Shown here piece by piece: positions 24,673 to 33,867 of a stretch of DNA of 34,372 nt; the first letter of the stretch is position 1, and each line of letters starts with the position of its first letter. This DNA comes from an uncultured Pirellulaceae bacterium (GTDB lineage: Bacteria > Planctomycetota > Planctomycetia > Pirellulales > Pirellulaceae). Both the position numbers and the translations under genes were made by a program. Where the stretch lies: positions 1 to 34,372 of the forward strand of contig CALLUY010000068.1 in the NCBI GenBank assembly GCA_938010615.1, written 5' to 3'. Under the pieces are notes generated by a model. It ran no database searches. It was not told the DNA's origin and saw only the letters and a program-made list of their open reading frames with translations.

Positions 24673-24920
24673 CCAGAAAGCAAAATGCAAGGCCTGCATT
24701 TCACGCATTGGCTACCCGAGGCCTTACGGCCAACGGCTCACTTGTCTGCGCCGAATTGAAAAGTGAGCCGAGACGCGTGAGCGTCCGGGTGTCCTGCCAG
24801 AAAGCAAAATGCAAGGCCTGCATTTCACGCAGTGGCTACCCGAGGCCTTACGGCCAACGGCTCACTTGTCTGCGTCGAATTGAAAAGTGAGCCGAGACGC
24901 GTAAGCGTCCGGGTGTCCTG
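24673..24920. repeat. 124-bp tandem duplication with internal hairpins
   Basis: Two head-to-tail copies, 24673-24796 and 24797-24920, differ at only a few bases (e.g. CGCATTGG/CGCAGTGG, GCGCCG/GCGTCG, GCGTGA/GCGTAA). Each contains an imperfect palindrome AAATGCAAGGCCTGCATTT, a stem GGCTCACTT...AAGTGAGCC and ACGCgtgaGCGT or ACGCgtaaGCGT. The near identity implies recent duplication. It fills most of the 444-bp gap after the PEP-CTERM gene; short ORFs inside it are repeat shadows. Confidence 0.92.
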
Positions 24921-24997
24921 CCAAAAAACGATGCGTAAGATGGAATTTCGGCATTCGAAAAACTCTTCACGGCGTTGGGCAACGCCCCTATTGAACC

Positions 24998-25049
24998 GGC
25001 CGATCGCCAATTCAATCAAAAATGATTGAGTTCGCAATCGGCCTTTTTT
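24998..25049 (+). terminator. Long-stem terminator
   Basis: GGCCGAT (24998-25004) pairs with ATCGGCC (25037-25043), and inside them AATTCAATC (25009-25017) pairs with GATTGAGTT (25024-25032). A run TTTTTT (25044-25049) follows. The T-run makes it a plus-strand terminator, about 420 bp past the PEP-CTERM stop and just before the convergent oxidoreductase stop. A smaller hairpin GGCGTT/AACGCC precedes it at 24971-24986. Confidence 0.75.
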
Positions 25050-25073
25050 GTGCGCAGACAAATTGCACTAAAA

Positions 25074-27374
25074 CTACTTGGGTAAAATCTGAACGGCATC
25101 GGCATGCACCATGCCGCCGGCATTTTTGGTTGTGAATTCGACGGTTACCTTTTCGCCTTTTGTCAATTCAAAATTTCCCAAGACGTAAACCTGTTCTTCC
25201 TTCTTGCCGTTGTCGAGCGGTTTGGGAGTTTTCGTCATATCAACCAGAAACGAAGTTGTCTCAGTTCCAACGGTGACCGCAACTGGCACTTGAGTACCGC
25301 GATTTTTGTGAGCGCCATAAAGGATTCCGATCGTGCATTGGCCAGACTTTTTAGCCACATCCGAAAACACGGCCTTCGCGTCTGAGTCGGCAGCGGCATA
25401 GAGATAACCTTCTCCAAAGTATCCTTTGACACCCTGTCCCGTCGTCCACTTGCCAGTCAACTCCGCCTTCTTGTCGTCGATAATTTGGCCATTCAACTTC
25501 TTGTCACTACGCTTTCGTTTAAGAATCCACTCGGGGCCGCGCGAGCCCGCAAGCTGCATCGCGTCCTCGGGAATCTCAAAATCCGCAGTGACGGAGCTAC
25601 GATTTGCTTTGCCGGGCAGCTTCAACAACGCATCCATTTCGCTCCAGTATTTTTCGTACACGTCTCGCGGCAAACAATTGTGAAGCTTGCAGACACTCGC
25701 CGCGCGACCGACGACTTCGCCCATCATGCCACAGGTTTTCATAACACGTGTCGTCCCGAGTGCTTCATGGGTAACACTGACGCAGCGACCTGCCATGAGC
25801 AGGTTTGAAATATTGCGAGAATAGAAACAGCGATAGGGTACGGGATAACCGAAACCTCGATCAATACGACGATCATGCTCCGCGATCGAAATGAAAGGGT
25901 TGCCAGGAAACTTCTTCGCGTATTGCTTTTTGGGATAGTGCAAGTCGATCGACCAAGTACTGGGAACACAGCCGTCTTTGAATTCGCGTTTCCCCACAAC
26001 GTCCTCCTTGTTCAAAACCACATCGCCCATCAGGCGGCGGGATTCGCGCGGGCCGCCAATGTATGCGATCCACGTCAGAAAGGCAGTCTTGTGCTGCTTG
26101 GCCCCATCGCGATTCTTCATCGCGTTGAACGCACCGTAGACCGCTCGCAGATTCCAATCGCGAATCCCCTCCGCATCCTGCAGCGGGTCTTTATCGAATC
26201 CGCTTTCCCAAAACCACTGGCCATGATGTTCACGAGGGTAGGGAAAATCCTCCATCGTCAAGTCAAGTGCCCATGGCGTTTCCGGAAACGCGACGCTTTT
26301 CTTGCCTTCGGCCCACGCCCACATGTTGCTCATCCCCATCCGCCCTTCAGGCGTCATTTCCCAGTCGGCTTTCGCCAGAAACCCAATCGTTCCATGACCG
26401 GTACAGTCGACGAACAAAGAACCGGAAAAGCGTTTTTGCTCGCTGGTCTTGGTATCGAAAGCATGAACCGCCGTGATTTTTTCATCCTCAGTTTCAACCT
26501 TGAAAGCGTGATGGTTTAAGAACAGATCGATATTCGATTCAGCTCGAACGATGGATTCTTTTTTCGCATCGCCAAACTCTTCATACGTCCCCGGTGATTT
26601 CTTCGCATTGTCAGCGAACTCTTCAATCATCTCACCAATGCGAGGATACTTGCCGCGTCGAATATGGCCCATCGCCCAAACGCGAACTTCGCTCGATCCG
26701 TTGCCGCCCAGCACAGGGCGATTCTGAATCAGGGCGACTTTGCAACCTGAACGAGCCGCTGAAAGCGCTGCTCCGACGCCAGCGTAGCCACCTCCGACAA
26801 CGACCAAATCGTAGCCGCTTTTTTCGGTCAAAGAATCACCATGCCCCAATTGCTTTCGCCGCCACTGAGAGAGGACTTCAGAATCATTAGGGGGAGGCGT
26901 TGAGTCTTTGGTAAACAGGATCGCATCGCAGCGGCCATCGAAGCCGGTCAAATCATGAAGTGCGACTTTAGTTTCCTCATTCTTTATTTCAACCGTTCCG
27001 CCATCTTGCCACGACCATTGCTCGCCCTTGGTGCCAAACGTTTCCGTCAAGGGAGTTCCATCGACGACCACTTGAAATTTCCCCGGCTGTCCTTCGGCTT
27101 TCCATCGAGCCACCCAGTCCTTTGTCCGCACGAAGACTCTGTATGATCCGGTCTCAGGAAAGGACACGGAGGTTGTCGCATCTTTGACCGCGCTACCCAA
27201 ACCGTGAGCCAGAAGGTATGGCGAACCCATTTCATCAATGAATTGCGTATCGAGTTTCCAACCTCCATGCTCGGCAAAGCTTTCAGCTTCGACTAGGACT
27301 GACTGGGCTGCCGTCGGTGTCGAAGCTGAAAACATCGCAACACAAAACAACGTTATGATTGAAAGATTTTTCAT
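25074..27374 (-). CDS. Exported FAD-dependent oxidoreductase (FAD_oxidored family)
   Basis: This is a large exported flavoenzyme of 766 residues. The signal peptide is MKNLSIITLFCVAMFSASTPTAAQ. An N-terminal beta-sandwich (about 25-160, VEAESFAEHGGWKLD...YRVFVRTKDWV) resembles CBM/golvesin-like ligand modules. The FAD_oxidored domain begins at about 188 with YDLVVVGGGYAGVGAAL and has the family's GNGSSEVRVWAMGHIRRGKYPRIG and LLMAGRCVSVTHEALGTTRVMKTC. The C-terminal ~170 residues form another beta-rich module (GYFGEGYLYAA, GMVHADAVQIL) like the carbohydrate-binding ends of such enzymes. The substrate is probably a polysaccharide-derived molecule, by analogy only. The frame opens 27 nt earlier at a TTG, but ATG 27374 gives the signal peptide and is chosen. 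It diverges from treZ. Confidence 0.88.
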   Translation of the reverse strand: MKNLSIITLFCVAMFSASTPTAAQSVLVEAESFAEHGGWKLDTQFIDEMGSPYLLAHGLGSAVKDATTSVSFPETGSYRVFVRTKDWVARWKAEGQPGKFQVVVDGTPLTETFGTKGEQWSWQDGGTVEIKNEETKVALHDLTGFDGRCDAILFTKDSTPPPNDSEVLSQWRRKQLGHGDSLTEKSGYDLVVVGGGYAGVGAALSAARSGCKVALIQNRPVLGGNGSSEVRVWAMGHIRRGKYPRIGEMIEEFADNAKKSPGTYEEFGDAKKESIVRAESNIDLFLNHHAFKVETEDEKITAVHAFDTKTSEQKRFSGSLFVDCTGHGTIGFLAKADWEMTPEGRMGMSNMWAWAEGKKSVAFPETPWALDLTMEDFPYPREHHGQWFWESGFDKDPLQDAEGIRDWNLRAVYGAFNAMKNRDGAKQHKTAFLTWIAYIGGPRESRRLMGDVVLNKEDVVGKREFKDGCVPSTWSIDLHYPKKQYAKKFPGNPFISIAEHDRRIDRGFGYPVPYRCFYSRNISNLLMAGRCVSVTHEALGTTRVMKTCGMMGEVVGRAASVCKLHNCLPRDVYEKYWSEMDALLKLPGKANRSSVTADFEIPEDAMQLAGSRGPEWILKRKRSDKKLNGQIIDDKKAELTGKWTTGQGVKGYFGEGYLYAAADSDAKAVFSDVAKKSGQCTIGILYGAHKNRGTQVPVAVTVGTETTSFLVDMTKTPKPLDNGKKEEQVYVLGNFELTKGEKVTVEFTTKNAGGMVHADAVQILPK

Positions 27375-27472
27375 AGGAATTCGATGGTTAGGGTGATGCA
27401 ATTTCCACGATCATTGTAACCTGATTCGCCCGTAATAAGGTTATCCCAACCTCCTCCTACTCAACAGAAAAC

Positions 27473-29242
27473 ATGCAACATCATTTCGGTCATTGGTTCG
27501 AAAACGGAAAAGTTACCTTTCGCGTTTGGGCTCCAAAATGCAAAACGCTTGAACTGGAAACGAAAACGGAGCCAGCGTTTCGAACCATGGAACGGAGCGA
27601 AGACGGATGGTTTAGCATCACCGTCGATGACATTGCCCATGGAGACGCGTATCGATTTCGCATCAATGAAGAAAAGTCTCGACCGGATCCGGCAGCTCAC
27701 TGGTTCGAATCATCCGTCCACCAATGGAATCGGGCAGTCGATCACGGCGACTTCAATTGGCAATCCACTGACTGGAAGGGCATCGCCAAACGAGACCTGA
27801 TTATTTACGAGTTGCACATCGGAACCTTCACCGAAGACGGCACCTTTCTTTCGGCGATCGAACGACTCGACGAATTGATCGAACTTGGGATCACCGCGAT
27901 TGAAATCCTCCCAGTGGCTCAATGTCCCGGTCGTTGGAACTGGGGCTACGACGGGGTAGGTCTCTTCGCAGCCCAAAACACTTACGGCTCGCCCCACGAC
28001 CTGAAAACATTCGTTGACGCTTGCCATTCAAAAGGGCTCGCCGTCATCCTGGACGTAGTTTTCAACCACCTGGGGCCAGAGGGAAATTATCTCTCTGAGT
28101 TCGCGCCCTTCTTTACGAACAAACGTAAAACACCTTGGGGTGACGCGCTCAACTTTGACGGCCAAGATTGCGAACACGTTCGAGCTTTCATGTCGCAGTG
28201 TGCTGTCCACTGGATTGAGCACTATCGATTCGACGGTTTGCGAGTTGACGCCGTCCACTTCATGTTCGACGACAGCGACCTACCCGTTTCCATGACGGTC
28301 ACCAAAGCAGTCGATGATTATGCTTCGACCATTGATCGCGAAGTCCATCTCATCGGTGAAACAAACGTTCGCAATGCATCGCTGACGCGCGGGACGTCGA
28401 CTCACGGCACCGGATTCGACGCCGTTTGGAGCGATGGGATGATGCATTGCGCTTTGTCGATCGGTCAGCCGGGCCTCGATCTTTGCCATCGCGATCACCG
28501 TGGTGCAAAAGATTTGCAGATCGCGTTACAACAAGGATTCCTCTACGAGAATTTTCCTTATGAGCGACACGACCTTGGACAGCGTGCGGACCTAGATTCG
28601 TTTGTGATTGGATTCCAAAACCATGACACTGTCGGAAACCATCCGCTTGGTCTTCGAATTCACCAGCTTGCGTCGCGCGAATTCCAGATGGCTTCTGCGG
28701 CACTGTACCTTTTGTATCCTGCGATTCCGATGATCTTCATGGGAGAAGAATTTGCCTGCGATGATCCGTTCATGTTCTTCGTTGACTTCAAAGATCCGTG
28801 GGTTCGCGAAGGAGTTGAGAAAGGTCGCGCTTCGGAGTTTCCAGAACTGAATGAGAAACTTGGCGGACTTTCTCCGTTGGATCCGCAGTCGTTTCAAAAG
28901 TCAAAACTTCGTCCGTTCGGCGACGGCGATGTCGAGATGCGAAACTGGTATCGAAATCTAATTGAGTTGCGAAAGAAAATGCGAGCCTGCGGGTTGCTGG
29001 ATCAAGCCAACCTTACGGTGGACGCTGAAGCCGAAAACGGATTGTTTGTGCTGCGATATGAGGACCAAACAAACGGGAAGTTAACGGTGGCCGTGAGATT
29101 GGGTGAACCAGCCTCAACGATTGATGATTCGCCAATTGAATTCGCCGAAAGTGGCTCCCTGATCTACGATTCTCGAACCGAGGCCACGAATCTTGACATA
29201 CTGAACTCGAACCACACACGCATTTTTCTGGCTCGGCGTTAG
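27473..29242 (+). CDS. treZ: Malto-oligosyltrehalose trehalohydrolase
   Basis: TreZ cleaves trehalose from the end of maltooligosyl-trehalose in the TreY-TreZ route from glycogen-like glucans to trehalose; cytosolic. The 589 residues start with a carbohydrate-binding-like E-set domain (FRVWAPKCKTLELET) and continue with the GH13 barrel. Region I is DVVFNHLGPEGNY; the nucleophile is D259 in FDGLRVDAVH; the acid/base is E296 in HLIGETN; the third acid is D385 in FQNHDTVGN. WNWGYDGVGLFA is the TreZ subfamily signature. A small beta domain closes the protein. No treY or treX is adjacent, so either they are elsewhere or the enzyme works alone. It has no strong ribosome binding site: ACAGAAAAC precedes ATG, with the anti-SD-like CCTCCTCC further upstream. 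Confidence 0.93.
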   Translation: MQHHFGHWFENGKVTFRVWAPKCKTLELETKTEPAFRTMERSEDGWFSITVDDIAHGDAYRFRINEEKSRPDPAAHWFESSVHQWNRAVDHGDFNWQSTDWKGIAKRDLIIYELHIGTFTEDGTFLSAIERLDELIELGITAIEILPVAQCPGRWNWGYDGVGLFAAQNTYGSPHDLKTFVDACHSKGLAVILDVVFNHLGPEGNYLSEFAPFFTNKRKTPWGDALNFDGQDCEHVRAFMSQCAVHWIEHYRFDGLRVDAVHFMFDDSDLPVSMTVTKAVDDYASTIDREVHLIGETNVRNASLTRGTSTHGTGFDAVWSDGMMHCALSIGQPGLDLCHRDHRGAKDLQIALQQGFLYENFPYERHDLGQRADLDSFVIGFQNHDTVGNHPLGLRIHQLASREFQMASAALYLLYPAIPMIFMGEEFACDDPFMFFVDFKDPWVREGVEKGRASEFPELNEKLGGLSPLDPQSFQKSKLRPFGDGDVEMRNWYRNLIELRKKMRACGLLDQANLTVDAEAENGLFVLRYEDQTNGKLTVAVRLGEPASTIDDSPIEFAESGSLIYDSRTEATNLDILNSNHTRIFLARR

Positions 29243-29258
29243 CGGTTTACCGGCATGC

Positions 29259-29286
29259 TTGAATTCGAATGCACAGTGACTATATT
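29259..29286 (+). promoter_or_regulatory. Promoter candidate for the large GSDH-like gene
   Basis: TTGAAT (29259-29264) and TATATT (29281-29286) are separated by 16 bp and lie 42 bp upstream of the ATG, after the treZ stop. This predicts an independent transcript with a leader of about 35 nt. Confidence 0.4.
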
Positions 29287-29327
29287 CCGAGCTGAATCTC
29301 ACTTCCAAGTTCTGCTTCGAGACCACC

Positions 29328-32264
29328 ATGTCGCCACTGCCACGCATTCTGTTTTCTCGCTCAACACATAAAGACTCAAGCGATCTCGATACGCTCAACG
29401 TCGAAGTTCTGGAAGATCGACAGATGCTGTCGTCGGTGCAGATCATAGCCGCCGGCGTTGAGAACACGGAAACGATGCAACTGCAGATCGACAATAACGT
29501 CGTGCGGACTTGGAACAACGTGGGAGGCGATGCTTTCGCTGGCCAATTCGTTACATTCAACTACAACACAGCGGCCAACATCACTGCGGATCAGGTTCGC
29601 CTCAATTTCACGAACGATACATTTGACCCTGCGAACGGCATCGACAGTAACCTGCGCGTCGATGCAATCGTTATCGACGGCGTGCGATTTGAAACGGAAG
29701 CCCCAAGCGTTTTCTCAACGGGAACATGGCTTCCATCTGATGGAGTCCAGCCTGGTAACCGACAAAGCGAATACCTTCACGCCAACGGTTACTTTCAGTA
29801 CGCTGGCGGCGGCGGTCAGGACACTCAAATCACCGTCAACGCGCGTGGAACAACCGGCGCTGAAGCCTTTGCACTGCAGATCGATGGCACGACGGTGCAG
29901 ACCTTCGACGACTTGTCCACGAATTTTAGTTCATACGTCTACATCGCGAACGGACAAGTTACCGCGGACCAAATTCGAGTCGTGTTCTTGAATGACCTAT
30001 TCGATTCCGCTAACGGCATCGACCGAAATCTGATTGTGGACGACATTGTCGTTGGCAATACTCAATACGAAACCGAAGCACCCGAAGTTTTCTCGACCGG
30101 AACATGGGTTAATGCCGACGGCATCGTGCCCGGCTTTGGACGCGGCGACACACTGCACTCAAACGGATACTTCCAGTATTCTGGTGACACAAATCCGATC
30201 AACGGAGGAAACTTTTCACTTGAAAGCAGTCAGTACACTGTCAGTGAAGGCGGCGGACAAATCCAAGTCAAAATCGTCCGAACTGGTGGCTCTGACGGAA
30301 CGGTGAGCTTGAGTTACCTCACTGGCAATGCCACCGCAACCGCCGGCCAAGATTATTCAGCGCGAAGTGGAGTCGTTACTTTTCAAGACGGCGAAACGGA
30401 AAAGACAGTCTCTATCCCGATCACCGATGACAGCTCTATCGAAAACGACGAACAGTTCAGTTTCGCGATCGACAACCTTGTCGGCAACGGCACGTTGCTG
30501 GCTCCGCGAACGGCTTTGATTACGATCGACGACAACGATTCGATTCAAGGAACCGGCGACGGTCTGCGAGCAGAATACTTCAACAATCAGAACTTGACCG
30601 ATCGCGTTTTCACACGCGTCGACCCGACAATTAACTCGAACTGGGGTCTTGGATCGCCAAACAGCCAAATTGACGCTGACACGTTTTCTATTCGCTGGAC
30701 CGGCGAAATCGAAGCTCGCTACAGTGAAACGTACACATTCAACACACGAAGCGACGACGGGGTGAGACTTTACGTTGATGGACAACTGCTGATCGACCAG
30801 TGGAATGACCACGCCGCAACGAATCACACTGGCTCCATTTTTCTACAAGCGGGCGTTCGATACGACATTCGCGTTGAGTACTATGAAAATCAACTTGATG
30901 CCGAAATGCGACTCCGCTGGTCAAGCGCCAGCCAGAATTTCGAAACCGTTCCAACAAGCCAACTTTACGCAGCCGATGCGCCTCCGAATCCTGGCGAAGA
31001 CCTGACCAATGAAACGATTGTCAGCGGACTGAACCAACCAACTTCGATCGCGTTTTCGCCCGACGGTCGGAACATGTACGTCTCGGAAAAGAGCGGTGTC
31101 GTTCGCCTAGTTCGCGATGGACAACTGGAATCCAGGCCGTTCATCGACATCTCGAATCAAGTCAACGGGGTCCGCGATCGTGGACTGCTCGACATCGCAG
31201 TTCATCCCGACTTTGAGAGCAATCCCTATGTCTACTTGTTGTTCACCTACGATCCGCCACAAGTTTTCGACAATGTCGGCAACTCGTTTGCAGGACCAGA
31301 TGGTATCGGCAATCGGGCAGGGCGACTGATTCGAGTCACCGCCGACGCGTCGAATCAATATCGGACGATCGTCGAAGGCAGTCAAGTTGTTTTGCTTGGG
31401 TCGGCCAGCACTTGGAACAATTTCAATGGATTCGTTAATAGCACCGACGACTTCAATGAGCCACCTGCGGGAATCCGTTCAAACGGAAGTAACATTCGCG
31501 ACTTCATCGCCAGTGACAGCGAGTCCCACACGGTTGGCGCGTTGGCGTTTGGCAACGATGGCAACCTGTTCGTTTCAATTGGAGACGGAACATCCTACAA
31601 CCGAGTCGACCCGCGAACGGTTCGCGTACAGGACATCGATAACCTTTCTGGAAAAGTGCTACGAATCGATCCGATCACCGGACAAGGCGTTTCGGACAAT
31701 CCGTTTTATAACGGCGACGCTGGAGCGAACCGGTCGAAGGTTTATCACTATGGCTTGCGAAATCCTTTCCGCATGACGGTTGATCCGGCGACGGGACAGC
31801 TTTACATCGGCGACGTTGGCTGGACTCAATGGGAGGAAGTCAACTCCGGTCCTGCTGGATCGAATTTTGGTTGGCCATACTTCGAAGGCGGTAATGGCAA
31901 CTCACTGCGAACCAATCGCTACGACGACCTTCCGGAAGCTCAAGCGTTCTACAACAGCGGGCAGACGGTCACTGCACCGACATTTGCACTCAATCACGGC
32001 GCCGATGGAATCAATGCGATTGTGTTGGGATCTGTCTATCGAGGAACAACATACCCTTCTGATTACCAAGGAAGCATTTTCGTAAACGACTTGGGTCAGG
32101 GAATCGTTCGAGCGGTACAACTCGATAGCAACGGTAACGCCACAACCGTGCAAACGTTCACCACTGGTGCTCGGATCGTCGTGAACATGGTGCAAGGACC
32201 TGACGGCAACATGCACTATGTGGATCTGGATGACGGAACGGTAGGACGATGGGTGTTCAACTAA
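29328..32264 (+). CDS. Multidomain surface protein: two CBM60-like, Calx-beta, PA14, GSDH-like propeller
   Basis: This is a 978-residue cell-surface protein. Order: a basic head with the planctomycete motif LEDRQMLSS (about 29-37); two tandem CBM60/CBM36-like calcium-dependent carbohydrate-binding modules (about 38-150 and 160-285), each with a calcium-type NDxFDxANGID(S/R)NLxVD loop and FSTGTW; a Calx-beta domain (about 290-400); a PA14 domain (about 410-548, YFNNQNLTDRVF, DDGVRLYVDGQLLID); and a six-bladed propeller of the glucose/sorbosone dehydrogenase family (about 558-978). In the propeller, SHTVGALAFGNDGNL matches the family's catalytic-histidine stretch and YGLRNPFRMTVDPATG its RNP motif, so PQQ-dependent oxidation of a sugar is plausible but unproven. 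It binds carbohydrate by prediction and may act on a polysaccharide. A strong promoter candidate precedes it. The start ATG fits the LExR head. Confidence 0.88.
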   Translation: MSPLPRILFSRSTHKDSSDLDTLNVEVLEDRQMLSSVQIIAAGVENTETMQLQIDNNVVRTWNNVGGDAFAGQFVTFNYNTAANITADQVRLNFTNDTFDPANGIDSNLRVDAIVIDGVRFETEAPSVFSTGTWLPSDGVQPGNRQSEYLHANGYFQYAGGGGQDTQITVNARGTTGAEAFALQIDGTTVQTFDDLSTNFSSYVYIANGQVTADQIRVVFLNDLFDSANGIDRNLIVDDIVVGNTQYETEAPEVFSTGTWVNADGIVPGFGRGDTLHSNGYFQYSGDTNPINGGNFSLESSQYTVSEGGGQIQVKIVRTGGSDGTVSLSYLTGNATATAGQDYSARSGVVTFQDGETEKTVSIPITDDSSIENDEQFSFAIDNLVGNGTLLAPRTALITIDDNDSIQGTGDGLRAEYFNNQNLTDRVFTRVDPTINSNWGLGSPNSQIDADTFSIRWTGEIEARYSETYTFNTRSDDGVRLYVDGQLLIDQWNDHAATNHTGSIFLQAGVRYDIRVEYYENQLDAEMRLRWSSASQNFETVPTSQLYAADAPPNPGEDLTNETIVSGLNQPTSIAFSPDGRNMYVSEKSGVVRLVRDGQLESRPFIDISNQVNGVRDRGLLDIAVHPDFESNPYVYLLFTYDPPQVFDNVGNSFAGPDGIGNRAGRLIRVTADASNQYRTIVEGSQVVLLGSASTWNNFNGFVNSTDDFNEPPAGIRSNGSNIRDFIASDSESHTVGALAFGNDGNLFVSIGDGTSYNRVDPRTVRVQDIDNLSGKVLRIDPITGQGVSDNPFYNGDAGANRSKVYHYGLRNPFRMTVDPATGQLYIGDVGWTQWEEVNSGPAGSNFGWPYFEGGNGNSLRTNRYDDLPEAQAFYNSGQTVTAPTFALNHGADGINAIVLGSVYRGTTYPSDYQGSIFVNDLGQGIVRAVQLDSNGNATTVQTFTTGARIVVNMVQGPDGNMHYVDLDDGTVGRWVFN

Positions 32265-32289
32265 GCCACCGAGGTAACGAGGTAACGCC

Positions 32290-32498
32290 CAGTCGCGGAG
32301 CGGCGACATCCGTCAACCGACGATTCCGTCATCAAACACGTATCGGGCATCGAATTCGATTTTGTGCTTGCATGACAAGCTCGGCACGTCAGAAAAATAC
32401 ATAAACGGATATCGTCGCTCCGCGACTGTCCTTGGGGTTTTGCCAATTCACCCCAAGGTTAAAACCCTGGGCTATCGGATGTCGTCGCTCCGCGACTG
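32290..32498. repeat. Three copies of a 22-bp intergenic repeat, one inverted
   Basis: GGATATCGTCGCTCCGCGACTG (32407-32428) and GGATGTCGTCGCTCCGCGACTG (32477-32498) are direct copies 70 bp apart. An inverted copy with one change lies at 32290-32311 (reads CAGTCGCGGAGC on the plus strand). Between the direct copies, CCTTGGGG (32430-32437) and CCCCAAGG (32451-32458) form a hairpin. It lies between convergent genes and looks like a dispersed planctomycete intergenic repeat. Confidence 0.75.
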
Positions 32499-32508
32499 CA
32501 AAGTCGAT

Positions 32509-33867
32509 TTATTCGCTAGATTTCAGCTGAAAACACGCAACCTTGTTCTTGCCACGAACGATTAGCTTTCCGTTGACGACAATCGGTGCTGACCAACAGG
32601 GCGAGCGAAACTTTACGTCGCCGTCGTAGGTCGATACGCGTTCGAATTTATCCGGTTTCGCGCTCGCTAAAAACAGCTCGCCTTTCTCAGTCATCACGAT
32701 TAAATTGCCGTCGCAAAAAGTCACTGAAGACCGACCCAATCCCGGCACCGACCAGCGGACTTCTCCCGTTGCAAAATCAACGCAGTTCAGAGCCGCATTG
32801 GAAAGTCGCTCACCGTCGCAGCCATACAGAAAACCTTCGTGCAAAACCGGAGTGTTCCAATGCGGAGCCATTGCTTTGTCTCGTTTGCCGTCATCCGTCC
32901 AAATGACTTTCGTTTTCCACTGATCGTCGACTTCCAGCAAAACGCCGCCTTTCTGATACGTCTCGCCGATGAAGATTTTGTCTCCTGAAACGACAGGCGT
33001 GCTGGCGTTAACGCTTTCCAATTTTCTCGCTCGCCACTTAAACGAAAACAACAGCTCGCCATCGTCGGGGCGAAACCCCAGCAGAGATTCTCGCATCCAA
33101 GCGAGTGCAACTTTCTGGCCGTGAAGTTCAACGATCCGCAGCGATGTGTAGCTGGCCAGATCGTTGCCTGTTCGATAGACCTCCTCACCGGTCCTGCGAT
33201 TCAATGCGACGATGGCCGAGCCATTAGGCTCTACCAAATCCAACCTTCCCGGCGCGACTCCTTTTGAGGATTCGGGACTGCCGCCAACCATCACCAACAA
33301 AAGGTCCTCATGAACGATCGGACTACTGGAAACGCCAAAGAAGTTTTGGATTACTCCGAACCTTTCGATCGTATTGAGCTCCCATACCAAAGCCCCAGAA
33401 CTGGCATCCAGACACCACAACATCCCCTCGACGCCGTAAATGTAAACGCGGCCGTCATGAATTAGCGGGCTCGTCCGAGGCCCCGAGTCGTACCCGTAGA
33501 GATCTTTGTAAGATGATGGAGCCGTGAACGTCCAATCGATATTCGCAGTGTCCAGATCAACACATCGCAGGCGAGCAAGATTCCCTTCGTCGCCAGCGGC
33601 AACATCGAAATGAAAATATTTCCCATCGGCAACCGAACCGATGGCGTACCCTTCACCAATAGGCAACGTCCAATTCAGTTTGAGATTGCCGCCTGACCAG
33701 TCCGTTAAGATTCCGCTTTCGAACGAGATTCCGTTTCTCTCCGGACCCAAAAACTGAGCCCAATCTGAATCGGCGTCTTGTCCAAACGTAGACGGCGCCA
33801 ACAATGATATCGTCAGCAACGCAATTGAAGCGACGCTTACGCCAAAAGGAATTTTGAGTTTCCACAT
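32509..33867 (-). CDS. Exported PQQ-like beta-propeller protein
   Basis: This is an exported 452-residue protein. The signal peptide is MWKLKIPFGVSVASIALLTISLLAPSTFGQ (cleavage near 29). Then WAQFLGPERNGIS, the usual opening of planctomycete PQQ-binding-like repeat proteins, and successive propeller blades each with a G-x-x-Y/C-L-D-x-x-T/S-G core (e.g. WCLDASSGALVWEL, VALNRRTGEEVYR, CVDFATGEVRWSV). It resembles BamB and quinoprotein alcohol dehydrogenase propellers, but no PQQ-binding cysteine pair or catalytic Asp can be assigned, so a structural or substrate-binding role is as likely. The start codon shares its bases with the start of the divergent arfB gene (CATG at 33865-33868). Confidence 0.9.
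   Translation of the reverse strand: MWKLKIPFGVSVASIALLTISLLAPSTFGQDADSDWAQFLGPERNGISFESGILTDWSGGNLKLNWTLPIGEGYAIGSVADGKYFHFDVAAGDEGNLARLRCVDLDTANIDWTFTAPSSYKDLYGYDSGPRTSPLIHDGRVYIYGVEGMLWCLDASSGALVWELNTIERFGVIQNFFGVSSSPIVHEDLLLVMVGGSPESSKGVAPGRLDLVEPNGSAIVALNRRTGEEVYRTGNDLASYTSLRIVELHGQKVALAWMRESLLGFRPDDGELLFSFKWRARKLESVNASTPVVSGDKIFIGETYQKGGVLLEVDDQWKTKVIWTDDGKRDKAMAPHWNTPVLHEGFLYGCDGERLSNAALNCVDFATGEVRWSVPGLGRSSVTFCDGNLIVMTEKGELFLASAKPDKFERVSTYDGDVKFRSPCWSAPIVVNGKLIVRGKNKVACFQLKSSE

Noticed and set aside
24708..25029. Two short ORFs with identical MATRGLTANGSL beginnings
   Set aside because: They are produced by the two copies of the 124-bp tandem repeat and have no independent support.
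25875..26519. 214-codon ORF antisense to the FAD oxidoreductase
   Set aside because: It overlaps a fully conserved coding sequence, has Arg/Pro/His-rich composition typical of reverse-frame reading, and no ribosome binding site.
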